A program made the translations under genes and the position numbers. From the NCBI GenBank assembly GCA_964200185.2, contig CAXNAD020000309.1:1-22012 (forward strand): 22,012 nucleotides of DNA. The letters are read 5' to 3'. The DNA is from Choristocarpus tenellus KU-1152. Lineage: Eukaryota; Phaeophyceae. Of this stretch, positions 10,247 through 21,482 are shown one piece after another. Below the pieces are notes generated by a model that did no database searches, was not told the origin of the DNA, and saw only the letters and a program-made list of their open reading frames with translations. Within the stretch, counting starts at the first letter, position 1. The number at the start of each line of letters is the position of its first letter.

Positions 10247-10757
10247 CCACATTGGATTGTAGGGTATTCATAAAAATCACATGCAAGGAAGCCTGGATGG
10301 CATGGGCATAGATGACCTTGCTATACTTTGCCAAAAGGTCATCCACTGTGACCTCAGACAACTCTTGCCTGCAGGTGGCCTTGCTGGATTTCAAGGATAT
10401 GAGAGGCAAACTATAATGATACCATACACTATTAATAATAACTTCTCCATGAGCATGTAGTGACTGTGATATATCCCGTTCTAATAATGGAAGCTGAATC
10501 ACTCAAGTTCAAATTCACTCAACACTATTATTAAGCAAAACTCTCTTCCTCAAAAAATGAAGTACAGATGAGCAAGCCTCATACAATGATCTGGTCCCTC
10601 TATTCTTGGTTGTTTATACAGCTCTAGTTGGGTGATTCTTCACTGTTAAAAGCACTACTGTGAGTGCATATACAGTTCTGTTCACAGAAAGGCCGAAAAA
10701 AAGCATGTGACAACGCTTATGTGGCGGGTCAGCAGTGGCCAATCACAATGCACCATT
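10247..10757. other. Spacer between convergent genes
   Basis: 511 bp separate the stop codons of DNAAF3 (+) and the mTERF gene (-), so it must hold both 3' UTRs. I find no canonical AATAAA on either strand. The open frame at 10233-10502 on the minus strand shows no known family. Confidence 0.6.
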
Positions 10758-11192
10758 TCATCCCTCCTCCTCAGCATCATCCATCTCTGTAAGAGACAAG
10801 CCCCTAACCAGCTGCAGGCTATTCTCTACACGCCGGCTGACTTCATCCTCATCCCCTCCCTCTGCCTTCACCAATGCAGTTATCTCCCTCTTCAGCCACC
10901 TCATGAATCTCATTTCGCTGTAGCTGGATACATGCCAGTGATGATCTGAAAACTTGGGATTCATCCCGTTGTTGCGCATGACTTGCAGTCGTGGTATGAA
11001 CCTTTTTGACATGCTGTAGGCAAGGATATTTGGCGATGCAGACACTGCAGAAAGAACCTCCTCTTGTGTTGCACCAAGTTCATCCTTAAAAAACTTCACC
11101 TTGGGCATCAAGTTTCCCTCTATGCTGAGATTTAATAGGTTGGGAAACTTGGTTATCATCTTGGCCACATCCTCAATGCTTGCACCAAGTTC
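10758..11192 (-). CDS. mTERF exon 16: last repeats and C-terminal tail
   Basis: Residues 645-788, the largest exon. It starts ELGASIEDVAKMITKFPNLL (rest of repeat 14), then VKFFKDELGATQEEVLSAVS (repeat 15), then a non-repeat segment SSYSEMRFMRWLKREITALV and an acidic tail ending LTEMDDAEEEG and the stop at 10758. The mTERF pattern fades after PRLQVMRNNGM, so this is a natural C-terminus rather than a truncation. The acceptor ttcctcaccag has a good pyrimidine tract and joins exon 15 in phase 0. Confidence 0.9.
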   Translation of the reverse strand, partial: ELGASIEDVAKMITKFPNLLNLSIEGNLMPKVKFFKDELGATQEEVLSAVSASPNILAYSMSKRFIPRLQVMRNNGMNPKFSDHHWHVSSYSEMRFMRWLKREITALVKAEGGDEDEVSRRVENSLQLVRGLSLTEMDDAEEEG

Positions 11193-14100
11193 CTGGTGAG
11201 GAAATGGGACCAAGGTACCAGCGCATTTCTTAAGGAACAGAAAATGAAAGGTATGGTACAGTGACTGACTAGCACAATAAACTTACAAATCACATCTCTC
11301 CAGCGCACCACTATATCTGGTATGTGATGGGTGACGAGGCAGGTTTGCAACTGTTGAGAGTAACTGTCAAGAAGTGCCCAGGAAACCACCACTTATGGAA
11401 GAAAAGAGGTCAGGCCCTAGCATTTCATAAATGATACTCATTCAACGTGGATAAGATAATCCTCTTCATGAGGAAACAGTACACAGTCTCATTTACTTGT
11501 ACTTGGGCCAAACCATTAATCGTATATATAGTATTGAACTACAGTAGACTCGAATTGTTTGCCTGAACATAACTCAACTACACAGTGCACTGCAAAACAT
11601 TCCAGGCGAGGGGCTCAGCAACAGAGAATAACATAGAAGTCAACACTGTATTCTCAGGTATAAAATAGTTGTGTGGAATGGTGACATACATACCTCCACA
11701 AGGTAGGCCACCTTGGCCTTGATGTTGTTCTTCAGACTGTACATGAGGACCTGTGGTGCCCTGGTCACCATGCTTCTGATCTACATGGTAAACAACATAA
11801 AAGCGGCATCCATTTGCATATTAAGAAGAGTACTTTGTGATTAGTGCGACCCTATGCATCACCATCAAGTGATAGGATCAACATCCATCTTTCTCGAGTG
11901 CAAACACCATGAAAAAAAACTTGATGGATGGAGATATTTTCAGATTCTACTTGACCTAACGCACGCTACTCTACTGTATTGCACTTGCTCTCCAGCACAC
12001 TCTTGTGATCAGATTATTGCTAAATCACAAAACATGGAAGCGCAGCAGGGGTCTTCTTGTTTCTACCATGCAGTATGTTTGACACACTACAGTTTGTGTG
12101 GAAGAGGACTGGCCACCCTAAAGTCCCACTTCTCTTACCTCATCGATGTTGAGTCCCAGGTCCTCTCTGAAGTATGTCACCCTCTGTCTTAGACCTGTGA
12201 CACTGTAGCTCAGTAGGTGGGGAGTCTTGATAAGGATCTTTGCTAATGCCTTTCCTGTGACACCTAGCTCTTCCGAGAGGAACTTGACCTATCATCAAGA
12301 GTATGGTATGGATACACAACAATAAAGAGCAAGGTACACACACAGAGTGGATTAAGGTGTGATGAGTTTCCTGAGCGTCCAAGGTACAAAAACGTGTTGC
12401 CACAACATCACACTACAGAAGGAAAAAGAGGAAGCCGCAATAGCAGTACAGGACACCATGAGTGGGTAGAGCTAGAACCAAAGAGATTCAACAGCACACA
12501 GTACTTGTAAAGCATGTACTGTACCAATACTACCAAAATCACAGCAGGTCTGCACTCTAGTGTAGTGCTGTCATGAGTATCCAGTGTAACCCATGCACCA
12601 TACAGCACGATCTTAGGTAAACTTTTCACACAAGTCAGAATTACAGCTGTGTGGATGGATCCTTGCAACCAAACTGAGCACTCCCCTCTGAAAACAAAGT
12701 TGAAACACAAATAAATTGTGCCACATGCCTTTGACAACTCAATGTGGACTGCATGTGTTGGTCCTAGACCATACCTGGTACTTGGCTCAGACTTGGACTC
12801 AGACTGCCAACGCAACAAAACAGGGTTCCAAGGTGAAACATGAAACAGAGTTCTTTGAAGGATACTCCAACCCATTGTATCTAAATTGTGTTGATACATG
12901 AAGCAAGAAAATTGCCATAATCACCTTGGGCTCAATGTTGTCACTTATGCTATATCGTAGAACACCCGGGTGCTTAACCACCATCTTCCGCAGGTCCTGT
13001 GAAGGAACAAGATCACATGGTTCACACCGTACCATATCATCGAAAAAGGAAACACCTATGTGTACTACTTGCATGATATGTGAGAGTGGAACACCATGGT
13101 CTTATTATTGCGTAGAACACTTAACTTCATAATGTGTGCATTAGAGCTCAGCCTCTACAAATGGATTTGAAATAACAGGAGAGTTAGTGTGTGGTAAACA
13201 ATCCCACTCTGAGTCCAACATAATGCTGTTTTGAAACCTCTCCTGACTCACACAGACTGTTGTGAACACACCACTGTTACTGCCTATAATCTCAATCATC
13301 AATGCACAAGCGAACATAAGGTGAGTACCAGCATACTAGACAGACACTCTTGACTAAAAATGAGAGGCCTTGACTATGCAGGGAGTGACACTCCCAGAAT
13401 ATTGCCGGCATGAGCTGGCTTTGTTGGACAAGATGGTACAAACGTTGTAGAGTAGTTACGGATGACATGTGACGGGACGTGTGCCCAGTGTTGGACAAAT
13501 GATCAAATTACTCGAAATCACAAAGAATTGCATGTGCATTATATTTTCACCCAAGCCACACCCTGGATAAAAACATTTTGGATGTCACTTGACTGTGGCA
13601 TCATCACATCCTTAAACGTACTTTTGCAAGTACTTTTGCAAGTGCTCCTCAATCAACGGCATTCAGTGGACACCCCACATGTAGTACACGACCAAACTCC
13701 AATCCTCTTACCATATAGGATTGTTGTCTTGTGCTTGTTGTCTGCACCGGATAAACTAACATTTCTTTGGGAAGGTGCAGAAACACAGTTGAACCAAATG
13801 ATCGCACCAGGCATCAGTTACATCACCACACACTGTCCACCCTTCACATCTCTCTGCTGTAATCTAAAAGTTGGGACACAATGCAATGTTGGTTCCCTTA
13901 ATAGGTTCCCTCACCATGTCACTGATTCCAATTGTGTCCTTGAGCCACTTTGCCTTGGGAGCCAAGTTATTCTCAACACTGAGGCCCATCACCTGCACAT
14001 TTGCACACCAATCATTTAGAATGACACACCAACAATTTATTATCACACCATTCAGTCATGGAGGTACAGTACTGTAGTAGATTTTTTTTGTTTCACTACA

Positions 14101-17100
14101 AGATGATACAAGTTTCTGAAACAATCACTATCAAGCACCACCCCAACTGACCAATAGTAGGGTTCTTCTCATCAATGCGCATGGTGCAGGAACCTCTGAC
14201 ATCTGATCTACGAAGTTCAATCTCCCACTAAAAACGTTAAGCACACTTGACAAGTGAGGTTCACGGCTCTTCAATGATCAATATTATAAATACCTGCCTG
14301 AGGGCTATTGAGGACAACCTTCCGTAGCTGGTCCTTACGAAGTCCAAGCTCTACTGATAACCAAGTCATCTGATCAAAGAAAAAAGAGATGCACCAATGT
14401 TGTGCGTACAAGTATGAGGCACTGATAGAAAAGTTAACAAAGTTAATCTGTTTGTGGTTTATTATTGAGGGGCAATGTTTTATCATGAAATCACACCAAA
14501 CAAACACAGAGCAAGCCCTCCAACCATGATAATGACAACAATAACAATATAATATTAACAGAAAGCATTCAGTTCTATTGATAGTACTTGAAACAATTAC
14601 AGGGCATGTGTGAATTTAACAAGTGGGAAATGCTGGTGTTGGTGACACTTCAAGTACTGTTACTGCCACCATTAATGCCATGGTACTAATAAAAATGAAG
14701 ATACAATAGCAGCCACAGGTGTAGATATCTTAGCATTAAATTGCCTTTTGTTCCTCAATACTATCCTCAACTTCCAGTCATGAAAACACTTATTTTCCAC
14801 ACCATTGGACAAACACAGACAGACACACCTTTGGAGCAAGATTGTTCTCGATGCTGTACCACAACACTGGGGGTGCACCAACAATGATCTTTATGAGGTC
14901 TTTGGTTGTGATACCCATGGTCTGCTGCAAGTAAGACACCTGTGAGGATTACGTAAATAATGCATACCAATACTTGGGTAAATATTACTAATATCAATAT
15001 TTAACAGATAATGCCATATGTGAATTATTCCAAATGGCAGAGGGAAAGCATTTGATGTTGCACTGACCTTGGGCTCAATGCTATTTATGAGACTCATCCC
15101 TAGTATCTCTGGATGAATCTGCAACACCTTCCTCACATCCAGTAGACGCATTCCCAAGTCATCCACCAGAAAGTCACACTGTGAGAGCAATCATCCATAT
15201 TCAAATCACAGCAATTATATGGTATACTATTAGCATTATATAATCAACAAGACCAACAGTTACCGCAGTGCATTTAGTCTGTTCAAGCATTGCGTGGGGT
15301 ATAAATAAAAAGAATAATGTAGGGGATTGTTGACGTATGCTAGAGATCAGTATATTCTCTGAAATAGCAACCATTCTATTCACTGACAATCTCACTACAC
15401 AAGACCATTCTAGTGTCCTGATATCAACAGAAAAATGCACACATGACATGATCAATGACCGTCCAAGGAAGGAATAGTTTTACACTTTCACTTGCCAAGA
15501 GGCACCATTTCAGCCAGTTGATTGAAGCTACACATGTATTGACCTGTGTTGTAAGTAGCTAACAAAGCACACTGAAAACTAAAAAATGAGCAGTGGGTGT
15601 GGTAGTTCATAGAAAATACCACTATCACTACAATACACTGTAACAGTCAGTACCTGTGGAACTGTCAAGTAATACTACTACTACTACTACTATTGTTATT
15701 ATTGTGTATATGTCGCCCTGTCTCTTTTGTATGAGCACATTAATGCTGTAACCACAATTTAGTTCACAAAGGCCAACCAAATAATTAACTAAGCCAGTAC
15801 TAACTCTAGCCACATCAGTGAGGATTAATGTCAACAAATGGTCATTCAATCTTCTAGAAATAGTGCCCTAATATGTAACTTCAGAGTACACCTATTGCCT
15901 TCTGCAGCACTCACCCTGCCAACAAACTTGTTACAAGATACTAGTGAACTAAGTATTGAGGGTCCATCTACCTCAAGCCTTTCACCTTTCTGGTCATGCT
16001 CTCTACCTCATGCTGGAGAATGCCTGGCTGCTCCGCCACCTGAGCACAAATAAAAAAATGAAAAACATCGTTTAATCCATCTTTCTTGCATACTGTGCAC
16101 TCAAAGGGTCATTTGACATCTCGTACGTTCTCGCCTTATCAAGCACTACCAAACCTCCCAATGATATAGGTATGGCACAAGATATTATTATTACTAATAA
16201 TAGTGCTCACCAGTACACCGAGCTCATCCTTGCTGAATTCGAGGTAGTCAGCAAAAAAAGAGTGTCTTTGCTGCAAGGCTTCGAGCGAAGTGGTCATGAG
16301 GGTGGGTCGACCAACCACCGCCTGCCAAGACAAAACATAAAAAACAGCAAAGAGACATGCAGCAATTCATTGGTGATCTCAAGGGGAAAACATCACCAAT
16401 CAAGCCTACAGCATATTTGATAGATGTCTGAGCACCACATGGCTAGGTCACGCAAAGTCTCACTACGAACTAAAAATGTGTATCTAAAAAATGTGTATAC
16501 ATGTATGTATACTACTTAGAGTATGCCTTGTCTTGGTGCCCATCATGGTAGTTACTTAGTACTTTGAAGTATCTAAGTGAACAAACAATACTCATACACA
16601 CATCGCTTTGCTCAGCTTCTACCCAAACCCACTACCAGTAGAGATATCAACTAGCCAGTCACTCACCGCAGCAGACTGGTCTTTGGTAAGTGAAAATAAG
16701 TCCCTCAGGAGGTCAATACGTTGTTGGACGGCCTTGAGTGGGACCAGGAAGTTCTTAGTGGAGGTAATAAACAACTTTCTCACCTGAGAGCGGCTAAATC
16801 CTGCCTCCATAAACCATGCCACCTTGGTAAATGTATGATCACACCAGCACAGAGAGGGTGTAGGGTACTTGTAGAATTGGGTTCATTTGTGCTTCCTTGA
16901 CTAGAAACACTCCAGCAGTGCTGGAGGAAGGTAGGCAGATCACCTCATTCCATATAATTTACATCATAATTTACACTGCTCCTCATTAGGAAGACACTGC
17001 ACACGGGTTCTATTGACGTTTCAAGCATTACTATTGCCCAAGGTGTGGCCAACTCATCTATGTTTTCCCATGTGCCCGTAAATCTGAACCAAAACAAGGG

Positions 17101-20100
17101 AGAAATCTCCAACAAAGAAGCCAAGCCATTTGACCTCACTTGGGAGTTCAAAGAGGTTCACTTGTGGAGAAAAGTATCACTTCCCTCAATAAAGGTGAGT
17201 ATTATATATTAATAGTAACAATAATAAAAATGATTAAACAACTAAAATTCGAGTGAGAAAGAAATAGTGAAGATTGCTTGTCCATGACCACTGGCAAATA
17301 GATAATAAATTTGCAGGTTTATAGAAGGACAATATTCAAAAGCATGTTTTTGAACAATATCACCAGTGCTCACTGTATTTTGCACCCCCCAATGTTGCCG
17401 CATTCAGTGTACTTTGTGTTTAATAATCAAATTTCGATGCTGTAATATGTTCCACATGTGGGGGCAGGATATGAAGCATAGATACCTTGTAGTAATTCCT
17501 TGAGCATGTTTCCCGTGTGGGTCTCTCAACATCAGCAAGGTCCATGGCTCACAATTTCTCTTTCATATCTATGTGCCACCTGAGAGTGCTGAGGTTGTCT
17601 TCCCTGCTATTGATTTCACTGACATTAACGTAAAATAAAAAAATGTCGAAAGTCCCGTAACACTGATGCCTGTAGGCTGAGTAGCACACATGTTGTTGTG
17701 TAACAGAACAGCAGCCATCATGCCGCATCTTAACCTTGAAAATTGAGAAATATCTCTGACAGCAAAGAAACCTGGTTCAAGAAGGAACCAGCAAAAGATG
17801 ATGTGACTGGAACCCACAACTAAGTCCACCATGTAACATGCTGTGTGACCCATTTATTGGCACAGACACACAACAACAGCAACCTGACCATTGCTTGAAG
17901 CCTCATCTCACCTTTGGTCTCAATTCTGAATGCAGGTCGCATCTCATAAATCTGGGGCTTCTGAGAAGCACATCCTTGAGTTGTGCTTTTTCAATTCCCA
18001 TGTCCTTGCAAAAGAAGGTAATCTGAACTCAATTTGAAAGAAATTGCATGACATCAAGGGGGAAGGGAAGAGGAACTCAACACCTTACAGAAGTCTAGTC
18101 ATCTCCACCAATGGAACATTTTACAGGGGCCAAAATCTGAGGGCAGGAGTCTAAAGTCAAAGTAATTTATGCATCGAACATGTACATAGCTGCTGAGTAT
18201 GCTGGGTATCGTGTAGTTAGAGGTGTTATTACCAACGCTCAGAAAACAAATTTCACTGAGTGTTAACAAGGGATTCCTGTGTGTAGTCCGTGCATCATAG
18301 ACACAAATCAAACACATGCCAACGCTTAGGCAGGCCTTTGGTCGGAAGGAACTCAAGCAGCAACACCCATGGACCAGGTAATCACAGTCATTTTGTGTGA
18401 CCCATATTGACGGTAGGGTTAGCAAATTGCAAGCACTGGAAGGTTGCCCTGACCCGTTTTCTACACCATTTTCCTCTGTAAATCCTATTATTACCACCGA
18501 AAACACCCGTATTTGTCTTGTAGAAGAGATTCTTTGTACCAAGTACCATAAAACGTCACTTAGCAGGATTTTGGTTAACAATCGATCATATCCATGAAAA
18601 ACAGAATTGTGTCAAAATGGTGATTTCAAGCAACTGACTGGTGCTTGGATCAAATTGGAAGACGGTAGTCAATGTAGGTTGAAAATACTATCCAAGGCAA
18701 GAGCTGCAGCACTTATTTGACTTGTTTAAAAAAAACTCAGCGGCACAGATTCACAAGAATGAAAGGAAAGGACAGGAAAAAAGGGGTCATAAGAACAGTA
18801 CCAACAGGCAATGTCTCTTAATAAATGTCTGTTAATCAAAGCAGGGTATCCCACCCGTACTATCTGTTCATGAAGTGGACTTTTGATAGCTGTGGGTGGT
18901 CACAGCTATATGAACAAACCTTTGGGGAGATGTTACTTTGAACATTCATTGTCAGTAGCTTTGGTATCTTGACAGCCATTTCACCAACTTCCTCCTTTGA
19001 CAGTCCCAGCTTTTGGGTGAACCACTGGACCTGCTTAAGATTTGGTACATAGAGAGGCAATGCTTTTATGTGAGTGAAGACCATTAGCAATGATGAAAAA
19101 CTTGCCAAGAGATCATTTACGGTATGCATGATCAAAAAGAGAAAGGCGCATATAGTGTGCTAAGCATGTCGACATGCTTACTTGAAATTGTGCGTAAGCC
19201 CTCACGTCCTGTTAATAATTCCACATCAAAGCCTTAGTTGGACAAGCAAAGATTAAAAACAGCACAAAGCTTGAAAAACCAGCATTGGAAGCATGTTGCT
19301 TTTTTTGCTTGCCTGCTTCTCCAATCCAGTGTTGATATCTGTATAAAGCAACTGTGGTTGCGTTGCAATAACCTTAATCAACCCTTCATCCTCAAGGCCA
19401 AGATTCTTCTGCATCCACACCACGCGTTTATTTACATACGGTCCTGGGAAGGTCAGCAGCAGTGGATGAGTTGACAGCATCAACCTCACCTGTCAATACC
19501 GTACATTGTATGGATGTATTTTTGAACATACTATGGCAGAATAATATATCGGGTTCGTCATGAGGCAAAGGGGTGCCATGGGTTATGTCGCAGGCGCAGG
19601 GTGTTTCCCAGCATGAGGGAAAATGCGAAAAATATGCAACTTTTGTTGACATCATTGTCTTGCCTGTTTCTTGGGTATTTCTACTTCCTCCAAGAGATAG
19701 GACACCAGAGATGGTGCACTTCCGTGGACGCTCATTGGTAGGGGAACCATGTCATCCAGGGGCTTAGAACCAATCTTGGCCATGCTTTCCAAATCTCCAT
19801 TTGCCAATCCAACTTCTTCGCGTCCATTCCGAGTACCACTTTGTACGATGCAGTTCAAGCTGGACCTGCTTGTAGGCAAGCTGGAGATCAACCAAAGGGT
19901 AACTCGTAGAACCAATGATCTATTTTAGCATGCGGCTAGATCACCACAGCACGGGCAGTGCGATTCGTTCAAGTGGCGTTAGGACTGCGATGGTGATATT
20001 TCCGTGCAACGCTCTTCGCACGACAGGTATGGGCGAGGTGGAGAGTTCAAGAAAGGGACAGCATAACTTGAGCAATCTGGGCTCTAGGATTCAAGCCTCC

Positions 20101-20509
20101 CATCGTCCCCAAGGATAAACAAAATGTAAGAAAAAGGAGAAGCATTAGCTTCCATCGGTACGGTGACAATTGTAACTCTGCTAAGGTACCATCACCTCAA
20201 AGAACTCAGTTCAGCCGATGTCATCTCTAGCGTTGCCTCGAGATAATTCTCGACGAAGAGAACACCATCCTCCTCACTACCGATCAAAGGGTTTGCTATG
20301 GCTTCCATAGCCACCTTCAAGACTTTTGTTACAGAAAAGATGGATCTCGTGCGTCGTCTTTGCTGTGCTGAGTCATGTTGACACCTTTCGCTGAAGTGCC
20401 AACCAGGAAGGTGCCTTCCAGCACGTCCAGAAGAAACAGACAATGGGTCACTTCGGAGAAGACCCACAAAAACACTCCGTAGACATTGCTGCGAGCTGTG
20501 GAGAACCAT
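10758..20509 (-). CDS. Large mTERF-family protein, about 15 repeats, 16 exons
   Basis: mTERF proteins are helical solenoids that bind nucleic acid and control transcription, splicing or translation in mitochondria and plastids. Exons on the minus strand: 20509-20196, 19880-19664, 19489-19313, 19030-18920, 18022-17912, 16822-16667, 16321-16211, 16039-15986, 15178-15068, 14939-14829, 14369-14298, 13992-13915, 12996-12925, 12288-12139, 11780-11694, 11192-10758. They sum to 2367 nt, about 788 aa. About 15 consecutive 36-38-residue repeats follow the pattern V-x-W/F/Y-L/F...LG...L..(V/I)....P..L..S.....I.PK, and adjacent exons join into complete repeats across each intron. All introns are phase 0 except the first (phase 2). 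An in-frame TAG directly precedes the start codon. The target and the orthologue within the family cannot be told from sequence alone. Confidence 0.9.
11193..11693 (-). other. mTERF intron 15
   Basis: 501 bp, gtatgt to ctcaccag. Nothing recognised besides intron sequence. Confidence 0.75.
11694..14369 (-). CDS. mTERF exons 11-15: repeats 10 to 13 and part of 14
   Basis: Residues about 492-644. Here introns fall inside repeats: exon 11 (72 nt, MTWLSVELGLRKDQLRKVVL then NSPQ) plus exon 12 (78 nt, VMGLSVENNLAPK then AKWLKDTIGISDM) plus exon 13 (72 nt, DLRKMVVKHPGVLRYSISDN then IEPK) make repeats 10 and 11. Exon 14 (150 nt) carries repeat 12 and the first part of 13. Exon 15 (87 nt) completes 13 and starts 14. 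Exon 11 needs a GC donor (ctcag/gcaggt): the GT three bases on shifts the frame into a stop. All junctions are phase 0. Confidence 0.84.
12289..12924 (-). other. mTERF intron 13
   Basis: 636 bp, gtgatt to gatgatag. A long chance open frame (12408-12899, minus) lies here without recognisable motifs; repeat 11 joins repeat 12 directly across the intron. Confidence 0.72.
12997..13914 (-). other. mTERF intron 12
   Basis: 918 bp, gtgagg to ccttcacag. It contains a 12-bp direct repeat (gtacttttgcaa, twice) at about 13619-13642. The exons on both sides complete repeat 11, so no exon appears to be missing. Confidence 0.72.
14296..14297 (-). other. GC donor of mTERF intron 11
   Basis: cctcag/gcaggt on the minus strand. 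It joins NSPQ to VMGLSVENN in phase 0. Using the GT at +4 would give phase 1 and a stop in exon 12. Confidence 0.7.
14829..19489 (-). CDS. mTERF exons 3-10: repeats 1 (end) to 9, mostly one repeat per exon
   Basis: Residues about 178-491. Exon 3 (177 nt) completes repeat 1 and carries repeat 2. Exons 4, 5, 7, 9 and 10 are each exactly 111 nt (37 codons). Examples: VQWFTQKLGLSKEEVGEMAV (exon 4), ITFFCKDMGIEKAQLKDVLL (exon 5), VSYLQQTMGITTKDLIKIIV (exon 10). Exon 6 (156 nt) holds repeat 5 and the first half of repeat 6; exon 7 completes repeat 6 and starts repeat 7; exon 8 (54 nt) completes repeat 7. Exon ends are usually K before a GT donor and starts are often V after an AG acceptor. Exon 3 ends in a GC donor (aagcag/gcaagc); no usable GT lies nearby. 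Confidence 0.87.
15179..15985 (-). other. mTERF intron 8 with an (ACT)n run
   Basis: 807 bp, gtgaaa to ctctcacag. (ACT)n at 15672-15692. No further mTERF-like exon seen between repeats 7 and 8. Confidence 0.7.
16823..17911 (-). other. mTERF intron 5
   Basis: 1089 bp, gtgaga to ttaccaag. No repeat-like peptide or element recognised in it. Confidence 0.7.
18023..18919 (-). other. mTERF intron 4
   Basis: 897 bp, gtttgt to gagttcag. It contains a cysteine-rich open frame of 160 codons (18099-18581, minus) with no mTERF pattern or known domain; I treat it as chance. Confidence 0.68.
19311..19312 (-). other. GC donor of mTERF intron 3
   Basis: aagcag/gcaagc on the minus strand. It joins LEKQ to VQWFTQKLG in phase 0. 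No GT donor is found near the repeat end. Confidence 0.78.
19662..19663 (-). other. GC donor of mTERF intron 2
   Basis: aaacag/gcaaga on the minus strand. It joins IPKKQ to VRLMLSTHP in phase 0 and keeps the normal repeat length. Confidence 0.75.
19664..20509 (-). CDS. mTERF exons 1-2: N-terminal region with likely organelle targeting
   Basis: Exon 1 (20509-20196) begins MVLHSSQQCLRSVFVGLLRS. The first 70 residues are rich in R, S and Q with few acidic residues, as expected of a mitochondrial or plastid presequence; I see no strong hydrophobic signal peptide of the kind expected for complex plastids, so mitochondria are somewhat favoured. Exon 2 (19880-19664) leads to the first repeat, LVSYLLEEVEIPKKQ. 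Two further in-frame acceptors downstream (after aagcag and gtccag) would shorten exon 2. Exon 2 ends aaacag before gcaaga, a GC donor; using the nearest in-frame GT (gtagaa) instead would delete seven residues from the repeat. Confidence 0.78.
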
Positions 20510-20805
20510 GAACTACGTGGGTACGTCTCTGAAGTGAGACTTTCTCTGTAAGGTTGTCTAAACTGACTATTATGACTCTGAGTTTGTGTCTAAGGATTTA
20601 AAAAAAACGATGTGTTGTTCCCTTCGCGTATCGTTGTAGTTGGTATACAGTATTGTTGAATTGTTACTAACTTCAATACGTCAGTAATAATTATAATAGA
20701 AATTCTACAAAGCCACCCAACAATATATCAAACAGGTGAAATCATCTTTTAACCATTGAACTCTAGTAGTTTTCTTTTTTAAAATATACCACTAGTTTTG
20801 TTGGA
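20510..20805. other. Region upstream of the mTERF gene
   Basis: Presumed promoter and 5' leader of the mTERF gene on the minus strand. AT-rich, with no clear promoter motif. Confidence 0.35.
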
Positions 20806-20993
20806 GATGATCCCAGTCCTCGCCAATTCCACGGTGCGATGTGGGCATGTATTGGTATATATGATGGATAGTGTATACGTAATAGTTTGGAATCAGACAA
20901 GGTCTTCGGCAAGGGTATGTCCTTTCCCCCATCCTATTCTACATTTTCGCTGCAGTCCTAAGCATGCTGGTTAATCAAGGAGTTCAACTATAA
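20806..20993 (+). pseudogene. Decayed LINE-type reverse transcriptase fragment
   Basis: Two overlapping frames carry adjacent parts of one RT. At 20818-20868 the peptide PRQFHGAMWACIGIYDG resembles the R-FHDGM-A-V--DDG block and then meets a stop. From 20886 in another frame FGIRQGLRQGYVLSPILF continues to YIFAAVL, the typical QG--LSP-LF-IF-A block of non-LTR retrotransposons, ending at TAA 20991. A frameshift and in-frame stops show it is dead. No YADD block or endonuclease domain was found nearby, so only a short relic remains. Confidence 0.62.
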
Positions 20994-21482
20994 CAGTTGG
21001 GGTTTGTAGACATTTCAGCAAATATTTTGGGGTCGAACTGTTTGGAGAATGGAACAAAAAGTACACTGCTACTGTAGTGTTAGCCCAGTTTAGTCTCCAG
21101 TTTCTACTCACTCTCCTTGGAAATTTATAGTAGTATGTGTTCCCTATTTGGTCAAGGAAGACCTTTTGGGAAATGTGCAACTCATCCTTAGCATGCGAAG
21201 ACAAGGGGTGAGGTGGTAATTGTTAGTGAATGAGAATGTAGGTTGTCTTTTGTGGTGGTGTTGATGCTGCTGTAGGTCTGTCTCACTGTGTGTCCCGAGT
21301 GAATAGAGCACAATATCAGATATCCCAAGGTGGAATGGGGTTAGGTACTGATCAGTCTAAAAGGTGACATTTGGTCCAACCCAATTGCACCCTAACTGCA
21401 GTAACGATGTACCCAATTTTTCTCTAGAGACAAGTAGGTGGCAGGCAATCTTTTGATCTGGTAGAGCTCTAGTTGGCCTTAG
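20994..21482. other. Non-coding stretch after the RT relic
   Basis: No gene, repeat or RNA recognised. It could include further decayed retrotransposon sequence, but I see no motif. Confidence 0.5.

Noticed and set aside
12408-12899. 163-codon minus-strand open frame
   Set aside because: Within mTERF intron 13; no repeat pattern and no domain; treated as chance.
13462-14019. 185-codon plus-strand open frame
   Set aside because: Antisense to mTERF exon 12 and intron 12; no recognisable motif. The minus-strand reading gives a clear mTERF repeat.
15178-15986. A missing mTERF exon suspected in the 807-bp intron 8
   Set aside because: The half repeat in exon 8 completes the one begun in exon 7, and exon 9 starts a new repeat, so nothing appears to be missing.
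18099-18581. 160-codon minus-strand open frame
   Set aside because: It lies wholly in mTERF intron 4, lacks the repeat pattern and any known motif, and the exons on both sides join cleanly without it.
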